In this document: positions 47,231 through 57,322 of the stretch, piece by piece | How positions within the stretch are numbered: the stretch's first letter is position 1 | How the letters are laid out: each line of letters begins with the position of its first letter | Notes under the pieces: generated by a model | What the model was told of the DNA's origin: nothing | Seen by the model: the letters and a program-made list of their open reading frames with translations, nothing else | Databases searched by the model: none | Made by a program: the position numbers and the translations under genes | Source: Saccharomyces uvarum | Lineage: Eukaryota > Ascomycota > Saccharomycetes > Saccharomycetales > Saccharomycetaceae | Assembly (NCBI GenBank): GCA_947243795.1 | Contig: OX365936.1 | Span: 186,001-250,000 of the forward strand | Reading direction: 5' to 3' | DNA: 64,000 nucleotides

Positions 47231-47800
47231 TACTGCTAGTTTGATATGGAGGTGTGTGTGCGTGTGTTTTGGGCGGGCTATGATTCTTATTGGAACCTCT
47301 ATGTAACGCAGCGAGTCATATGTATATATGTATATCAGGGGATCCATGCGCTGAGTTTTTCGTCAAGCGATAGTGGCGGAATTGCATCTCCGCTGATGCA
47401 AGAACAAAGAAGAAAGCCTTTACCCACTAGACGAGCATCAAAGCAAGAAAACCGCTCTTCTCGAAGGATTGACTCGAGACATAATTCTGCAGCTCTTAGT
47501 TGCACTGCGGGAACGACGACCTTTGTGTGGTTGTGTGTGTAGCTTATCTTTGTATACCGGCCACTATCGTACGTAATCTCACAACTTTTGAGGCCGGTTT
47601 CGGAATCTCGGAGCCTTGCGATGGATCCAAACCCTGTAAACAAAGCAAGGGATACCAGCGCAGGTTCAGCCTACTTACTCTTCTATACATAGAACATACA
47701 TCCCTGTAATATTAGTATACAGTTTTTGAACTGTAGCATAGAAGCAAACAAAGCTAACTCCCGCTACCAAGCCAAACGACTAAGAAACTGGACAAGGAGC
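47231..47800. promoter_or_regulatory. MMF1-PCL7 divergent promoter region
   Basis: A 570-bp gap. Next to MMF1 are a GT-rich stretch (about 47246-47270) and TATA-like DNA (47318-47337). The PCL7 side is less structured. No further factor site is confidently recognised, and no gene is supported in the open frames. Confidence 0.4.
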
Positions 47801-48658
47801 ATGGAATTGAGTCCACGACCAAGAAGGGCTACCACGTCGCCTATCGATATACCAGGTGGTGATAGATACAGCCAAATAATCGAGCCGCATTCACACAGTC
47901 TTAAGACCGACCCTTTATCAAGTAACAGTAGTAGTCTCGTATCTAAAACTTCCACCAATCTAAGTTTGGAGAGCCCTTTCTCTTCGAAGTCTCTACTAGA
48001 CTGCCCCCCTGCACAACCGGTAAAAGACTCTCGAGATTCACAGAGTAATATTCATGATGTGGAAGAGGAAACAAGTAGAGACGACGGCGAAAGTGTCTTA
48101 AACATAGTAGACTTCCCCACAGATGAGCTCATACTAATGGTAAGTGCGCTGCTGAACAAAATTGTGAAGGCCAACGATGAAACTACAGACCCCTCACAAC
48201 AAGCGGTGGAAGACGGTGAAGATGAACTCTTGGCTCCCGTTCTAGCCTTTTATGGGAAAAACGTCCCTGAGATCGCCGTGGTCCAATATTTAGAGAGAAT
48301 TCAAAAATACTGTCCCACCACAAATGACATCTTTCTTTCCTTACTAGTATATTTCGATAGAATATCTAAAAACTATGGGCCGAGTCCTGACCGAAATGGC
48401 CATGTAAAGCAAATATTCGTTATGGACTCAGGAAATATACACAGATTGCTCATTACGGGTATAACGATATGCACGAAATTCATGAGCGACTTTTTTTATA
48501 GCAACTCTCGGTACGCCAAGGTCGGAGGAATTTCCTTACAAGAATTGAATCACTTGGAATTGCAATTCCTAGTACTGTGTGATTTCAAGTTACTAGTCTC
48601 GAGGGAAGAAATGCAGAAATATGCAGATTTGCTATATAAATTCGGGAACGACCGGTAG
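47801..48658 (+). CDS. PCL7: Pcl7, Pho85-type cyclin
   Basis: A 285-residue protein from the ATG at 47801 (MELSPRPRRATTSP); the frame is open upstream only to a TTG. A Ser-rich N-terminal third precedes a Pho80-type cyclin box (about 130-280) with the blocks NVPEIAVVQYLERIQKY, FLSLLVYFDRISKNY, IHRLLITGITICTKFMSD and FYSNSRYAKVGGISLQELN. Pcl6 and Pcl7 activate the Pho85 kinase in control of glycogen storage and phosphate signalling. Length equals the S. cerevisiae protein. Confidence 0.95.
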   Translation: MELSPRPRRATTSPIDIPGGDRYSQIIEPHSHSLKTDPLSSNSSSLVSKTSTNLSLESPFSSKSLLDCPPAQPVKDSRDSQSNIHDVEEETSRDDGESVLNIVDFPTDELILMVSALLNKIVKANDETTDPSQQAVEDGEDELLAPVLAFYGKNVPEIAVVQYLERIQKYCPTTNDIFLSLLVYFDRISKNYGPSPDRNGHVKQIFVMDSGNIHRLLITGITICTKFMSDFFYSNSRYAKVGGISLQELNHLELQFLVLCDFKLLVSREEMQKYADLLYKFGNDR

Positions 48659-49067
48659 AAAAGAGCTGCCTCAACCACCACTTCCTCCTTATACATTTAT
48701 TCTTTCTTTAGGTCAACACTACTACATATAGGGTTTTTTGTACAAACTATTTAATATTCCCTTTAATTTTATGTTTTTCCCAACTAAATTGCTTTTTTAC
48801 AACTACTGAATTTTAAATATTTAATGACCATTGTTCATAAATGATCAAATTCACCGGCACGTCATTAATGAAATGCGTGCAACTGAGAATTCAGAGTCTG
48901 CTAGTACATAGCACTCTGTCCGCTGTATTTTCTATTTTCACATTTTTTCTTCCTCTTTCCAACCTGAAAGGATGGACATTTGAGACACTTCGAAAAAAGT
49001 TGAAAAATGAAAACATGAGATAAAGTGTCACCAGCCCTGCTCTAGAAGCGTAAAAGTGAACAGTCCA
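48659..49067. other. PCL7-DFG10 intergenic region
   Basis: A 409-bp AT-rich gap between tandem genes. It has an 11/11 ARS consensus match at 48767-48777 in an A/T-rich stretch. A 60-codon frame (48841-49023) is not convincing as a gene. Confidence 0.35.
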
Positions 49068-49829
49068 ATGTATCCTGATGGAGAACAATTGCTACTGTAT
49101 ATAGTATGTGCCTATAGACTATCCTTTTTCATTGGTATCTGTTCTCTTTTCATGGCCAAAATTTGTCTACCAGAATTTTTGCAATATGGGAAAACTTACC
49201 AACCCAAGAATACTTCAAAGTGTTTGAGTATACTTGATAAAATAAAGAAGTTTACGGTTCCAAAGGCATACTTCGCCCACTTCTATTATCTGGCCACTTT
49301 CCTGTCGTCAATCACAGTATACTTCTACCCCAAGTTCCCTATTGTCTGGATCATTTTCGGGCACTCATTGCGTCGGCTCTATGAAACCCTTCATGTATTG
49401 CGTTATACAAGCAATTCCAGGATGAATTGGTCTCATTATCTAGTCGGAATATGGTTCTATTCAGTACTCTTGCTGATTTTAAATATATCTTTATACAAGA
49501 ATACCGTTCCAAGTAAGCTAAACACCAAGGCTTTCATCATATTCTGCATAGCATCTTGGGACCAGTATAGAAACCATTGTGTCTTGGCCCAACTGGTCAA
49601 ATACTCACTGCCTAGCGGGGGGATGTTCAGCCTCGTATGTTGCCCCCATTATCTGGACGAAATTATTATCTATTCTACTCTGTTGCCCTATGAACAAGAA
49701 TTTTATTTAACACTAATTTGGGTCATCGCGAGCTTAAGCATATCCGCATTGGAAACACAAAACTATTACAGACACAAATTCAAAGACGATCATGTAGCCC
49801 GCTACGCCATCATACCTTACGTACTCTAA
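49068..49829 (+). CDS. DFG10: Dfg10, polyprenol reductase (SRD5A3 family)
   Basis: A 253-residue protein from the ATG at 49068 (MYPDGEQLLLYIV); upstream in-frame codons begin with GTG only. It is a multi-pass membrane protein with about six hydrophobic segments. The steroid-5-alpha-reductase-type C-terminal domain has IFGHSLRRLYETLHVLRY, WDQYRNHCVLAQL and CPHYLDEIIIYSTLL, and the C-terminal NYYRHKF block. Dfg10 works in dolichol synthesis from polyprenol in the ER and was found through filamentous-growth defects. Same length as S. cerevisiae. Confidence 0.95.
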   Translation: MYPDGEQLLLYIVCAYRLSFFIGICSLFMAKICLPEFLQYGKTYQPKNTSKCLSILDKIKKFTVPKAYFAHFYYLATFLSSITVYFYPKFPIVWIIFGHSLRRLYETLHVLRYTSNSRMNWSHYLVGIWFYSVLLLILNISLYKNTVPSKLNTKAFIIFCIASWDQYRNHCVLAQLVKYSLPSGGMFSLVCCPHYLDEIIIYSTLLPYEQEFYLTLIWVIASLSISALETQNYYRHKFKDDHVARYAIIPYVL

Positions 49830-50313
49830 CGGCATATATATATTTGGTAATTAATTCTTCAATTTTTCATCAATCACTTCTACTAATATGGTAAAAGTCG
49901 TATACGTGTCACTAAAAACGATTGCTAAGCCCATACTTTTTTGAGGCAGTTCGAAAAAGAGTAAATACTGGCCAAGTGGCTAAGGTCCATCATCGTTTAC
50001 CAACTTACGTACTTTCTAGAGTTTTCAAACAAATTGATTACTCAAAATAGGGACCAGAATCGCCCAATCTTCTTTTCTTTCCCAAAATTCAAGGCTATTG
50101 TTCCACCTGGATTTGCTATTATTAGAAGTGTGATCTACATTTTAAGATCTCATCTGCATCCTTGAAACACATCCGGTACTCAAGAATCAGTTCACGTAAT
50201 CACGCCATACTGTTTGACATCTAATAAAAGTAGCAGCTTGGGAACTTGTTTGAAATAAGACCAACTCGACAAAAGACGGGAGTATCAGTGTGCACGGAAA
50301 AGCTCAGTGACAA
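49830..50313. promoter_or_regulatory. DFG10 3' region and NEO1 promoter
   Basis: A 484-bp gap between tandem plus-strand genes. AT-rich with a TATATATAT stretch immediately after DFG10. No distinctive factor site or gene recognised. Confidence 0.35.
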
Positions 50314-53300
50314 ATGCCTAACCCTCCTTCATTTAAGTCACATAAGCAGAATATTTTCAACTCCAACAACAATCAGCACAGAAATAGTGTAGATTCATTC
50401 GACTTACATCTCGACGATTCATTTGACGCTGCCTTAGACAATTTACAAATCGACAATAATCCAGAACCACTAAGTAAGCATAATACTGTTGGAGACAGAG
50501 AAAGTTTTGAAATGAGAACAGTAGACGACTTTTCGAATCTGTCAACAGATTCACATCGTAAGTCTTCAAATACAGATACCCGTCCTTTGATGTACGACAA
50601 TCGCCTCTCGCAAGACGATAGTTTCAAATTTACTAATATTGCTTCATCACCATCACCATCCTCGAATAATTTTTTTTCAAAAGCTCTCTCATTTCTAAAG
50701 ATGTCGAACTCTAAAAACTGGTCCAAGTTCGGATCTCCCATTGAGCTTGGCGATCAACACGTGGAAAGAGAAATACACCCAGATACAACCCCTGTATACG
50801 ATAGAAATAGATATGCGTCCAACGAAGTATCTAATGCGAAATATAATGCTGTGACATTTGTGCCAACTCTATTGTATGAGCAGTTTAAATTCTTTTATAA
50901 CTTATACTTTTTGGTGGTCGCGTTATCGCAAGCCATTCCTGCGCTAAGAATAGGATATCTATCATCATATATAGTACCACTAGCGTTTGTGCTAACGGTG
51001 ACAATGACAAAGGAAGCTATAGATGATATCCAAAGAAGAAGACGTGATAGAGAATCCAACAATGAACTATACCATGTAATAACGAGAAACCGTTCCATTC
51101 CAAGCAAAGATCTAAAAGTTGGAGATCTCATAAAAGTTCATAAAGGCGATCGTATTCCTGCTGACTTAATCCTTCTGCAATCTAGCGAACCATCTGGGGA
51201 ATCGTTCATAAAGACCGATCAATTAGATGGTGAAACTGATTGGAAGTTACGTGTTGCGTGCCCTCTAACACAAAATCTATCCGAAAATGATTTGATCAAC
51301 AGAATTAGTATAACGGCTTCAGCACCTGAGAAATCCATTCATGAATTCTTGGGTAAGGTCACGTACAAGGACTCCACTTCAAACCCTTTATCTGTTGACA
51401 ATGCTCTCTGGGCAAACACTGTTTTAGCTTCTAGCGGATTTTGTATTGGTTGTGTTATCTACACGGGTAGAGATACTAGACAAGCTATGAATACAACTTC
51501 AGCTAAAGTTAAAACTGGTTTACTGGAGCTGGAAATTAATAGTATTTCTAAGATTCTTTGTGTGTGTGTTTTCGCCCTGTCCATTCTTTTGGTTGCATTT
51601 GCTGGTTTCCACAATGACGATTGGTATATCGACATTATGAGATATCTGATCTTGTTTTCCACCATTATTCCCGTGTCTCTAAGAGTTAACCTAGATTTGG
51701 CCAAGACTGTTTATGCTCATCAAATCGAACACGATAAAACTATTCCTGAAACGATCGTAAGAACAAGTACAATTCCTGAAGATTTAGGCCGTATTGAATA
51801 CCTTTTAAGTGACAAAACAGGTACGCTTACTCAGAATGATATGGAACTGAAAAAGATCCACCTGGGGACTGTATCATACACGTCAGAAACATTAGACATT
51901 GTGTCCGACTATGTCCAGTCTTTGGTAGATTCTAAAACTGATTCTTTGAATAACTCTAAAATTCCTCTATCAACAACAAGAAAAGATATGCCGTCACGTG
52001 TACGTGATATGATTATTGCATTAGCAATCTGTCACAATGTCACACCCACTTTTGAAGATGATGAACTAACTTATCAAGCAGCATCACCAGATGAAATTGC
52101 TATCGTTAGATTTACCGAATCCGTTGGGCTGTCTCTTTTCAAAAGAGATCGTCATTCGATCTCTTTGTTACATGAACATTCTGGGAAAACTTTAAATTAT
52201 GAAATTTTACAAGTTTTCCCTTTCAATTCGGATTCCAAGCGTATGGGTATCATTGTCCGTGATGAACAACAGGGTGAATACTGGTTTATGCAAAAAGGTG
52301 CCGATACAGTAATGGCAAAAATCGTAGAAAATAATGACTGGCTAGAGGAAGAAACAGGGAACATGGCTCGTGAAGGTTTACGTACTTTAGTTATCGGCCG
52401 TAAAAAATTAAACAAGAAAATTTACGAACAATTTCAAAAGGAATACAAGGATGCATCTTTAACAATGCTAAACCGTGATCAGCAAATGGGTCAAGTCATT
52501 GCTAAGTATCTGGAACATGACCTTGAATTATTGGGTTTGACCGGTGTGGAGGATAAATTACAGAAGGATGTGAAATCTTCCATTGAATTACTTAGAAACG
52601 CTGGTATTAAAATTTGGATGTTGACAGGTGATAAAGTAGAAACAGCTCGTTGTGTTTCCATAAGCGCGAAATTAATTTCCCGTGGTCAGTACGTTCATAC
52701 CATAACCAAAGTAACGAGACCGGAAGGTGCATTCAATCAGTTGGAATATCTAAAAATTAATAGAAATGCTTGTCTTCTAATAGATGGTGAATCATTGGCT
52801 ATGTTTCTAAAGCATTATGAACAAGAATTCTTTGACGTCGTGGTACATCTGCCAACCGTTATTGCCTGTCGTTGTACACCTCAACAAAAGGCGGATGTCG
52901 CTTTGGTAATTCGTAGAATAACGGGTAAAAGAGTGTGTTGTATTGGTGACGGTGGTAATGATGTTAGTATGATTCAATGCGCGGATGTTGGTGTTGGTAT
53001 TGTGGGTAAAGAAGGTAAACAAGCTTCATTAGCCGCTGATTTTTCTATAACACAATTTTGTCACCTTACCGAATTGCTATTGTGGCACGGTAGAAACTCA
53101 TATAAAAGATCGGCCAAATTGGCTCAGTTTGTTATGCATAGAGGTTTAATTATTGCCATTTGCCAAGCAGTCTATTCCATTTGTTCATTGTTCGAACCTA
53201 TTGCACTTTATCAAGGTTGGTTAATGGTTGGTTATGCTACTTGTTATACCATGGCTCCCGTATTTTCACTAACTCTTGACCATGATATTGAGGAATCGTT

Positions 53301-53760
53301 AACAAAGATATACCCAGAACTGTATAAAGAATTGACAGAAGGCAAGAGTTTATCATACAAAACATTTTTTGTCTGGGTTCTACTGTCGTTGTTCCAGGGG
53401 TCTGTGATTCAATTGTTTTCGCAAACTTTCACAAGTCTATTTGAGCATGATTTCACTAAAATGGTTGCTATCAGTTTCACGGCCTTAATTTTAAATGAAT
53501 TGATTATGGTTGCTTTGGAAATTTACACGTGGAATAAAACCATGTTTTTTACTGAGATTGCCACTTTGCTGTTTTACGTAGCATCTGTTCCATTCCTAGG
53601 TGATTATTTTGATTTAAGTTTTATGACCAATGTAAAATTTTATGCTGAACTCTTGGTGATCCTACTAATTTCGGTCTTCCCCGTTTGGACGGCAAAGGCA
53701 ATTTATAGAAGACTACATCCTCCAAGTTATGCAAAAGTGCAAGAATTTGCCACGCCATAA
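50314..53760 (+). CDS. NEO1: Neo1, P4-type phospholipid flippase
   Basis: The 1148-residue protein (S. cerevisiae 1151) has a Ser/Asn-rich cytosolic N-terminus (1-190) and about ten membrane segments. The actuator loop carries the DQLDGETDWK motif. The phosphorylation motif DKTGTLTQND has Asp500, and the nucleotide-binding domain has KGADTVM. The hinge TGDKVETA and GDGGNDVSMI, and the VSLRVNLDL segment in TM4, are as in the P4 subfamily. Neo1 works without a Cdc50 partner at the Golgi/endosome and restricts PE and PS exposure. Strongly AT-rich compared with the neighbouring SYG1 5' half. Confidence 0.97.
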   Translation: MPNPPSFKSHKQNIFNSNNNQHRNSVDSFDLHLDDSFDAALDNLQIDNNPEPLSKHNTVGDRESFEMRTVDDFSNLSTDSHRKSSNTDTRPLMYDNRLSQDDSFKFTNIASSPSPSSNNFFSKALSFLKMSNSKNWSKFGSPIELGDQHVEREIHPDTTPVYDRNRYASNEVSNAKYNAVTFVPTLLYEQFKFFYNLYFLVVALSQAIPALRIGYLSSYIVPLAFVLTVTMTKEAIDDIQRRRRDRESNNELYHVITRNRSIPSKDLKVGDLIKVHKGDRIPADLILLQSSEPSGESFIKTDQLDGETDWKLRVACPLTQNLSENDLINRISITASAPEKSIHEFLGKVTYKDSTSNPLSVDNALWANTVLASSGFCIGCVIYTGRDTRQAMNTTSAKVKTGLLELEINSISKILCVCVFALSILLVAFAGFHNDDWYIDIMRYLILFSTIIPVSLRVNLDLAKTVYAHQIEHDKTIPETIVRTSTIPEDLGRIEYLLSDKTGTLTQNDMELKKIHLGTVSYTSETLDIVSDYVQSLVDSKTDSLNNSKIPLSTTRKDMPSRVRDMIIALAICHNVTPTFEDDELTYQAASPDEIAIVRFTESVGLSLFKRDRHSISLLHEHSGKTLNYEILQVFPFNSDSKRMGIIVRDEQQGEYWFMQKGADTVMAKIVENNDWLEEETGNMAREGLRTLVIGRKKLNKKIYEQFQKEYKDASLTMLNRDQQMGQVIAKYLEHDLELLGLTGVEDKLQKDVKSSIELLRNAGIKIWMLTGDKVETARCVSISAKLISRGQYVHTITKVTRPEGAFNQLEYLKINRNACLLIDGESLAMFLKHYEQEFFDVVVHLPTVIACRCTPQQKADVALVIRRITGKRVCCIGDGGNDVSMIQCADVGVGIVGKEGKQASLAADFSITQFCHLTELLLWHGRNSYKRSAKLAQFVMHRGLIIAICQAVYSICSLFEPIALYQGWLMVGYATCYTMAPVFSLTLDHDIEESLTKIYPELYKELTEGKSLSYKTFFVWVLLSLFQGSVIQLFSQTFTSLFEHDFTKMVAISFTALILNELIMVALEIYTWNKTMFFTEIATLLFYVASVPFLGDYFDLSFMTNVKFYAELLVILLISVFPVWTAKAIYRRLHPPSYAKVQEFATP

Positions 53761-53823
53761 TATTCGTTGGTGTATCTTTTTTCGTTACTCCAGTGGATTA
53801 TTCTTAAAAATCTATCATATTTC

Positions 53824-53834
53824 AAAATATAAAA
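53824..53834 (-). other. ARS consensus match between NEO1 and SYG1
   Basis: An 11/11 match to WTTTAYRTTTW on the minus strand in the 214-bp convergent NEO1-SYG1 gap, surrounded by A/T-rich DNA. Convergent AT-rich gaps are common origin sites, but the motif alone is weak evidence. Confidence 0.3.
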
Positions 53835-53974
53835 TTCTTATTTTTACAAAGAACATATAGATTATGCATAAAATTATTTTGTTACATTTTTTTTTTTATT
53901 TTTCTTTTCTTTCTACCCCTTCGAACAAGTATAGCTTAGCAGATTAATAAAAATAAAATACCGTTGTATTCAAA

Positions 53975-56626
53975 TCACATCACACTATCCATCTCACTTT
54001 CACTGTCCGTTTCAGGTGACCTGTCATCCACAGTGTTAACTGTTGGTCTTTGGAAGTCAGTTGCATGAGCCCAAGGAATTGTTCTTGAGATGTTTTCAAA
54101 TACAGAAGACCTTCTCCTGAAGGTCCCACGGTATGCGGGTGCGGGTTCTTCGACGTTGTGCGGATCGTTATCACGTGAGGGAGTTATAGGCATATCATTC
54201 ATCGATGAGAGGTATTTGGAACCTAGATCACTACTTTCAGTATCATCACCAACTTGTGAGATTGGGTAAGGTAGGGGAGCGTCACCAGTGACTCTGAATA
54301 AATGAACGTTAGCGACATGTTCATTTTCGACTCTAAAGATGATCCAAATAAATCTTCTAATAACTTCCAAAGTAGCCAAAATAAATGACGTCACGGCACT
54401 TTGTTGTATCGTTTGAGGGGCAATTGCATACACAATCCATTCGAATCTAATGAGGATATCCCAAATCATGGCAAAATAATAAACCAGTTTCCTACTGAAT
54501 GAATAGCTCCCGTCTTCCCAGTTTTTCTTACCGGCCAAATATAAGTCGTCTCTTAGCAACCAATTGTAAGATGTGGTATTATGAACAACGGACCAATCCA
54601 TGACAAGATCCCAAGCGGAAGTGAGGATCGAGTTCAAAGTGGCAAACACAATAAAGGGTGTTCTTCTTTGGTCTGAGTGATCAGACAATCTATAAGCACA
54701 AAGAGTGGCGTTGTACGCGATACCCAAAGTGTATTTAGCGGCATTTAAAAGATGTGGGAACCAGTCACCAGAGTCGGCGAATCTTCGCAAACACTGCATG
54801 AATCTCCAGTAACTCGGTAGGCAAGACAAGGCACCCATTGCTACGGAATGAGAAGAGCCACATAAATTGTTGGGGATTTGCGAGTAAACGCAGAAAAACA
54901 TGGCAATATCGGAAATAGAATAGGTTAGCGAACAGATGATATCGCCCAAGAAGAAATCACCAAACTCGACGGGGAAGAATCCAGACATCATCAGTCTGAT
55001 GAGAGTCACGACCAGCCATTTCCTCGTATGTACGACTTTATCCCAGTACGGGATGAGACCGGAGGGGCAAACAAACAGGAAAAACACAATACCAATGTAT
55101 ATGAACCCCATGGGAGTGAGTCTTTCCAATGCAAAACTCAACATGGAACAAACTGCGCAGGCCAAAATAAAAAAAGTCAAGAAATACATTTTGAGGGGGA
55201 TTTTGCTCGTGGCAAAATCGTTGTTGAAGAATTGCGTACCGTTCTTGGATTGTATTTCACCCAGCATAATAAATCTATAATTAATTCCGGTTCTATGCCA
55301 GATGTAACAATTCACGAGGAAAAGGAACGCGATCAACATGACCATGTACCAGCCGCCCCACAGCGGGAACAAGATCTTGTGCGTGAAGGACGCCTGGTCG
55401 GAGCTAATGGCCCGATACAAGGTGAAGGTGACGAGGGCCATCGAGATACCGATGCCCAGGCCGACGACGAACATCTGCACGATGGACCTGTTGTTTCTGT
55501 GGACCATCTGCTCGGATATGGAGTACTGGATGGTCAGCTTCTTCAACTTGTGGGTGTTGTGCTTCTTGTCCTTCGGGGTGTTGGTCAATGCGGTGGTATA
55601 CCACTCGCTGATCTGCGTTTCCAACCAAGTAATGGGCTCCTTGTCCCTCTGGGCAGAGGACAGCTCCGCGGTGGTTGCCGGCTGGGAGCTGGTTATCTGC
55701 TGCATCTGTTGCGCAACCAGCTGCACGTTGGCGTCCGCGTGCTTGAAGAGGGTGTAGTTGGCCCTCGCGTTCGCCATGAATGCGGGCAACTCCTTCGTGT
55801 AGCACGCCTTGTCGAACTTCTTGACCATCTTGCGGAACCCGGTGACGTTGATATCACGGAACGACTTCACCAACTGCAAGTACAGGTAGTACTCGATGAT
55901 GGCGTTGCTCAACAGGTTCCGGGCCTGCGTCATGGTCATGGTGTCCAAGAACGACGCTCCAAAGGCAAACGTCTCACGGCCCCTGGACGACGAGTCCTGC
56001 GTCACGTCGTGCAACAGCGAGAACCCGCGCTTGGGCCACGAAGGCAGCAACCGGTTGTCCTTCAGGACCTTGCGGCAGTATGCCAGTACTGATAGCCGTG
56101 GTGGGGCCACATCCTCACCACCCGCCATCGAGCCGTACCCGCCATCAACGCTGCCGGCCCCTGCCTGGTACAGGCTCGAGGAAATGTCGACGCTGGACGT
56201 GGATCGGTTCAGCACCTCGCGCTCGTAGTTTTTCTGCAACAGGTAGTAGTGCAGCTGCGACTCCAAAACCTCAAACTTCTTGTCACACTCCTTCAACAGC
56301 CAGAGGTAAAACTCATTGCACTTTCGCAACTGGAACGAGATCAGCCAGTCCTCGATGAACTCGGACACGAACTCCCGCTGCAGAGGAGAGTAGTCCTTCT
56401 TACCGACTTGCCCGGTACGGTAGTCGGCAGAGGGAACCCTCCGCTGGGCCTCTGTCTGGTACAGCGACACGGGAGGCGTCCAGCTCCGTCTGGAGCTGGA
56501 CCGCTGTTCCTCCGCGGTCAGCTTGTCCTTATAGCGGCTGAGCTTCTTCTTGCCAACCTTGTAGTCAATGTACTTGTCCCTCCACTCCGGGATGGCAGAT
56601 TCGGTCAGGTGGTCAGCGAACTTCAT
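53975..56626 (-). CDS. SYG1: Syg1, SPX-EXS domain membrane protein
   Basis: An 883-residue protein (S. cerevisiae 902). An SPX domain forms the N-terminus (1 to about 340, from MKFADHLTESAIPEWRDKY with the Lys-rich YKVGKKKL surface). About six membrane segments lie at 370-600, then an EXS domain (about 600-770, containing the SLTYSISDIAMFF and RPFIVFATLNS-type blocks), and a Ser/Asp-rich tail. XPR1/Syg1 relatives export phosphate and sense inositol pyrophosphates; in yeast Syg1 suppresses G-protein pathway defects at the plasma membrane. The 5' half (upstream of about 55340) is much more G+C rich than the 3' half. Start ATG at 56626. Confidence 0.96.
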   Translation of the reverse strand: MKFADHLTESAIPEWRDKYIDYKVGKKKLSRYKDKLTAEEQRSSSRRSWTPPVSLYQTEAQRRVPSADYRTGQVGKKDYSPLQREFVSEFIEDWLISFQLRKCNEFYLWLLKECDKKFEVLESQLHYYLLQKNYEREVLNRSTSSVDISSSLYQAGAGSVDGGYGSMAGGEDVAPPRLSVLAYCRKVLKDNRLLPSWPKRGFSLLHDVTQDSSSRGRETFAFGASFLDTMTMTQARNLLSNAIIEYYLYLQLVKSFRDINVTGFRKMVKKFDKACYTKELPAFMANARANYTLFKHADANVQLVAQQMQQITSSQPATTAELSSAQRDKEPITWLETQISEWYTTALTNTPKDKKHNTHKLKKLTIQYSISEQMVHRNNRSIVQMFVVGLGIGISMALVTFTLYRAISSDQASFTHKILFPLWGGWYMVMLIAFLFLVNCYIWHRTGINYRFIMLGEIQSKNGTQFFNNDFATSKIPLKMYFLTFFILACAVCSMLSFALERLTPMGFIYIGIVFFLFVCPSGLIPYWDKVVHTRKWLVVTLIRLMMSGFFPVEFGDFFLGDIICSLTYSISDIAMFFCVYSQIPNNLCGSSHSVAMGALSCLPSYWRFMQCLRRFADSGDWFPHLLNAAKYTLGIAYNATLCAYRLSDHSDQRRTPFIVFATLNSILTSAWDLVMDWSVVHNTTSYNWLLRDDLYLAGKKNWEDGSYSFSRKLVYYFAMIWDILIRFEWIVYAIAPQTIQQSAVTSFILATLEVIRRFIWIIFRVENEHVANVHLFRVTGDAPLPYPISQVGDDTESSDLGSKYLSSMNDMPITPSRDNDPHNVEEPAPAYRGTFRRRSSVFENISRTIPWAHATDFQRPTVNTVDDRSPETDSESEMDSVM

Positions 56627-57322
56627 CGATGCGGTGGTGAGCCCCTAACAATACAACTAACTGAATAAAACAACTCTCCTTCTTTTGTATACGCATACTA
56701 CGACCAAGGATGTTCCATCAAACCGCTGCAAAACGTGCGATGATGCCATAAAACTTGCGTCAAATAAAACCGCAGCCCGTTGCAGGTGACAACCGCACCA
56801 AAATCGCTCTGGAAATGCCTCACACCCACACCGGGTGCTGCGATGACTACCGGCACATGGCAGCCGCAACGGCAACAGCAACGGCTGGGTTCGACAAGAG
56901 CAGCAGATGGCGATCTGGACAATGGCTGCGCATTACAGGGGTTTGCATGGCCCAGCGATAAGAGCACCGGGGGGCAGGGCAGGGTAGGGCAAGGGTGAAG
57001 GGTACAGCTGTGCGACGACGCTGGCAGGCGTGGCATCGTTTTTCGGCGACGGCGGAAGCCATAGCTACCCATGCCCTCCCAACACCAGGTATATATATAT
57101 GTATATCTGCTGTGGTAGTGGGTGTGTGCATTCTGGAGGCCTTCGGCGCACGTGATCGGGAAGCCACAGTTTTGCGCGGAAATATTTTTTCAGCAGCGTG
57201 GGAAAAGCAACCTTGCAGACTTTATGGTGTGCAAGAAAGAGGCCTGGAGCTGAAGGTGTGGAAGGAGAAAGGTTGTGGTGACACACAGGGGCGTGTGTTT
57301 GGAGCTTTATAAAGAGGAGGGC
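56627..57322. promoter_or_regulatory. SYG1-MET30 divergent promoter region
   Basis: A 696-bp gap, G+C rich for yeast in its middle (about 56800-57060). It has a TATATATAT stretch at 57091-57107 and the paired Cbf1 and Met31/32 sites listed separately. Long open frames here on both strands reflect composition; no gene is supported. Confidence 0.5.
57149..57172. promoter_or_regulatory. Adjacent Cbf1 (CACGTG) and Met31/32 (AAACTGTGG) sites upstream of MET30
   Basis: CACGTG at 57149-57154 and CCACAGTTT (reverse of AAACTGTGG) at 57164-57172, 9 bp apart and about 150-175 bp upstream of MET30. The pairing is the classical Met4 recruitment module of sulphur genes. It implies that Met4 drives its own ubiquitin ligase subunit, a negative feedback loop. 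Confidence 0.8.

Noticed and set aside
47231-47347. 39-codon N-terminal extension of MMF1
   Set aside because: It translates GT-rich and TATA-like promoter DNA and would bury the clear mitochondrial presequence that starts at 47230.
55028-56092. 354-codon open frame antisense to SYG1
   Set aside because: It lies entirely opposite the conserved SPX/membrane coding region in a G+C-rich stretch. Its protein is a low-quality mix rich in Gly, Val, His and Arg. Composition explains it.
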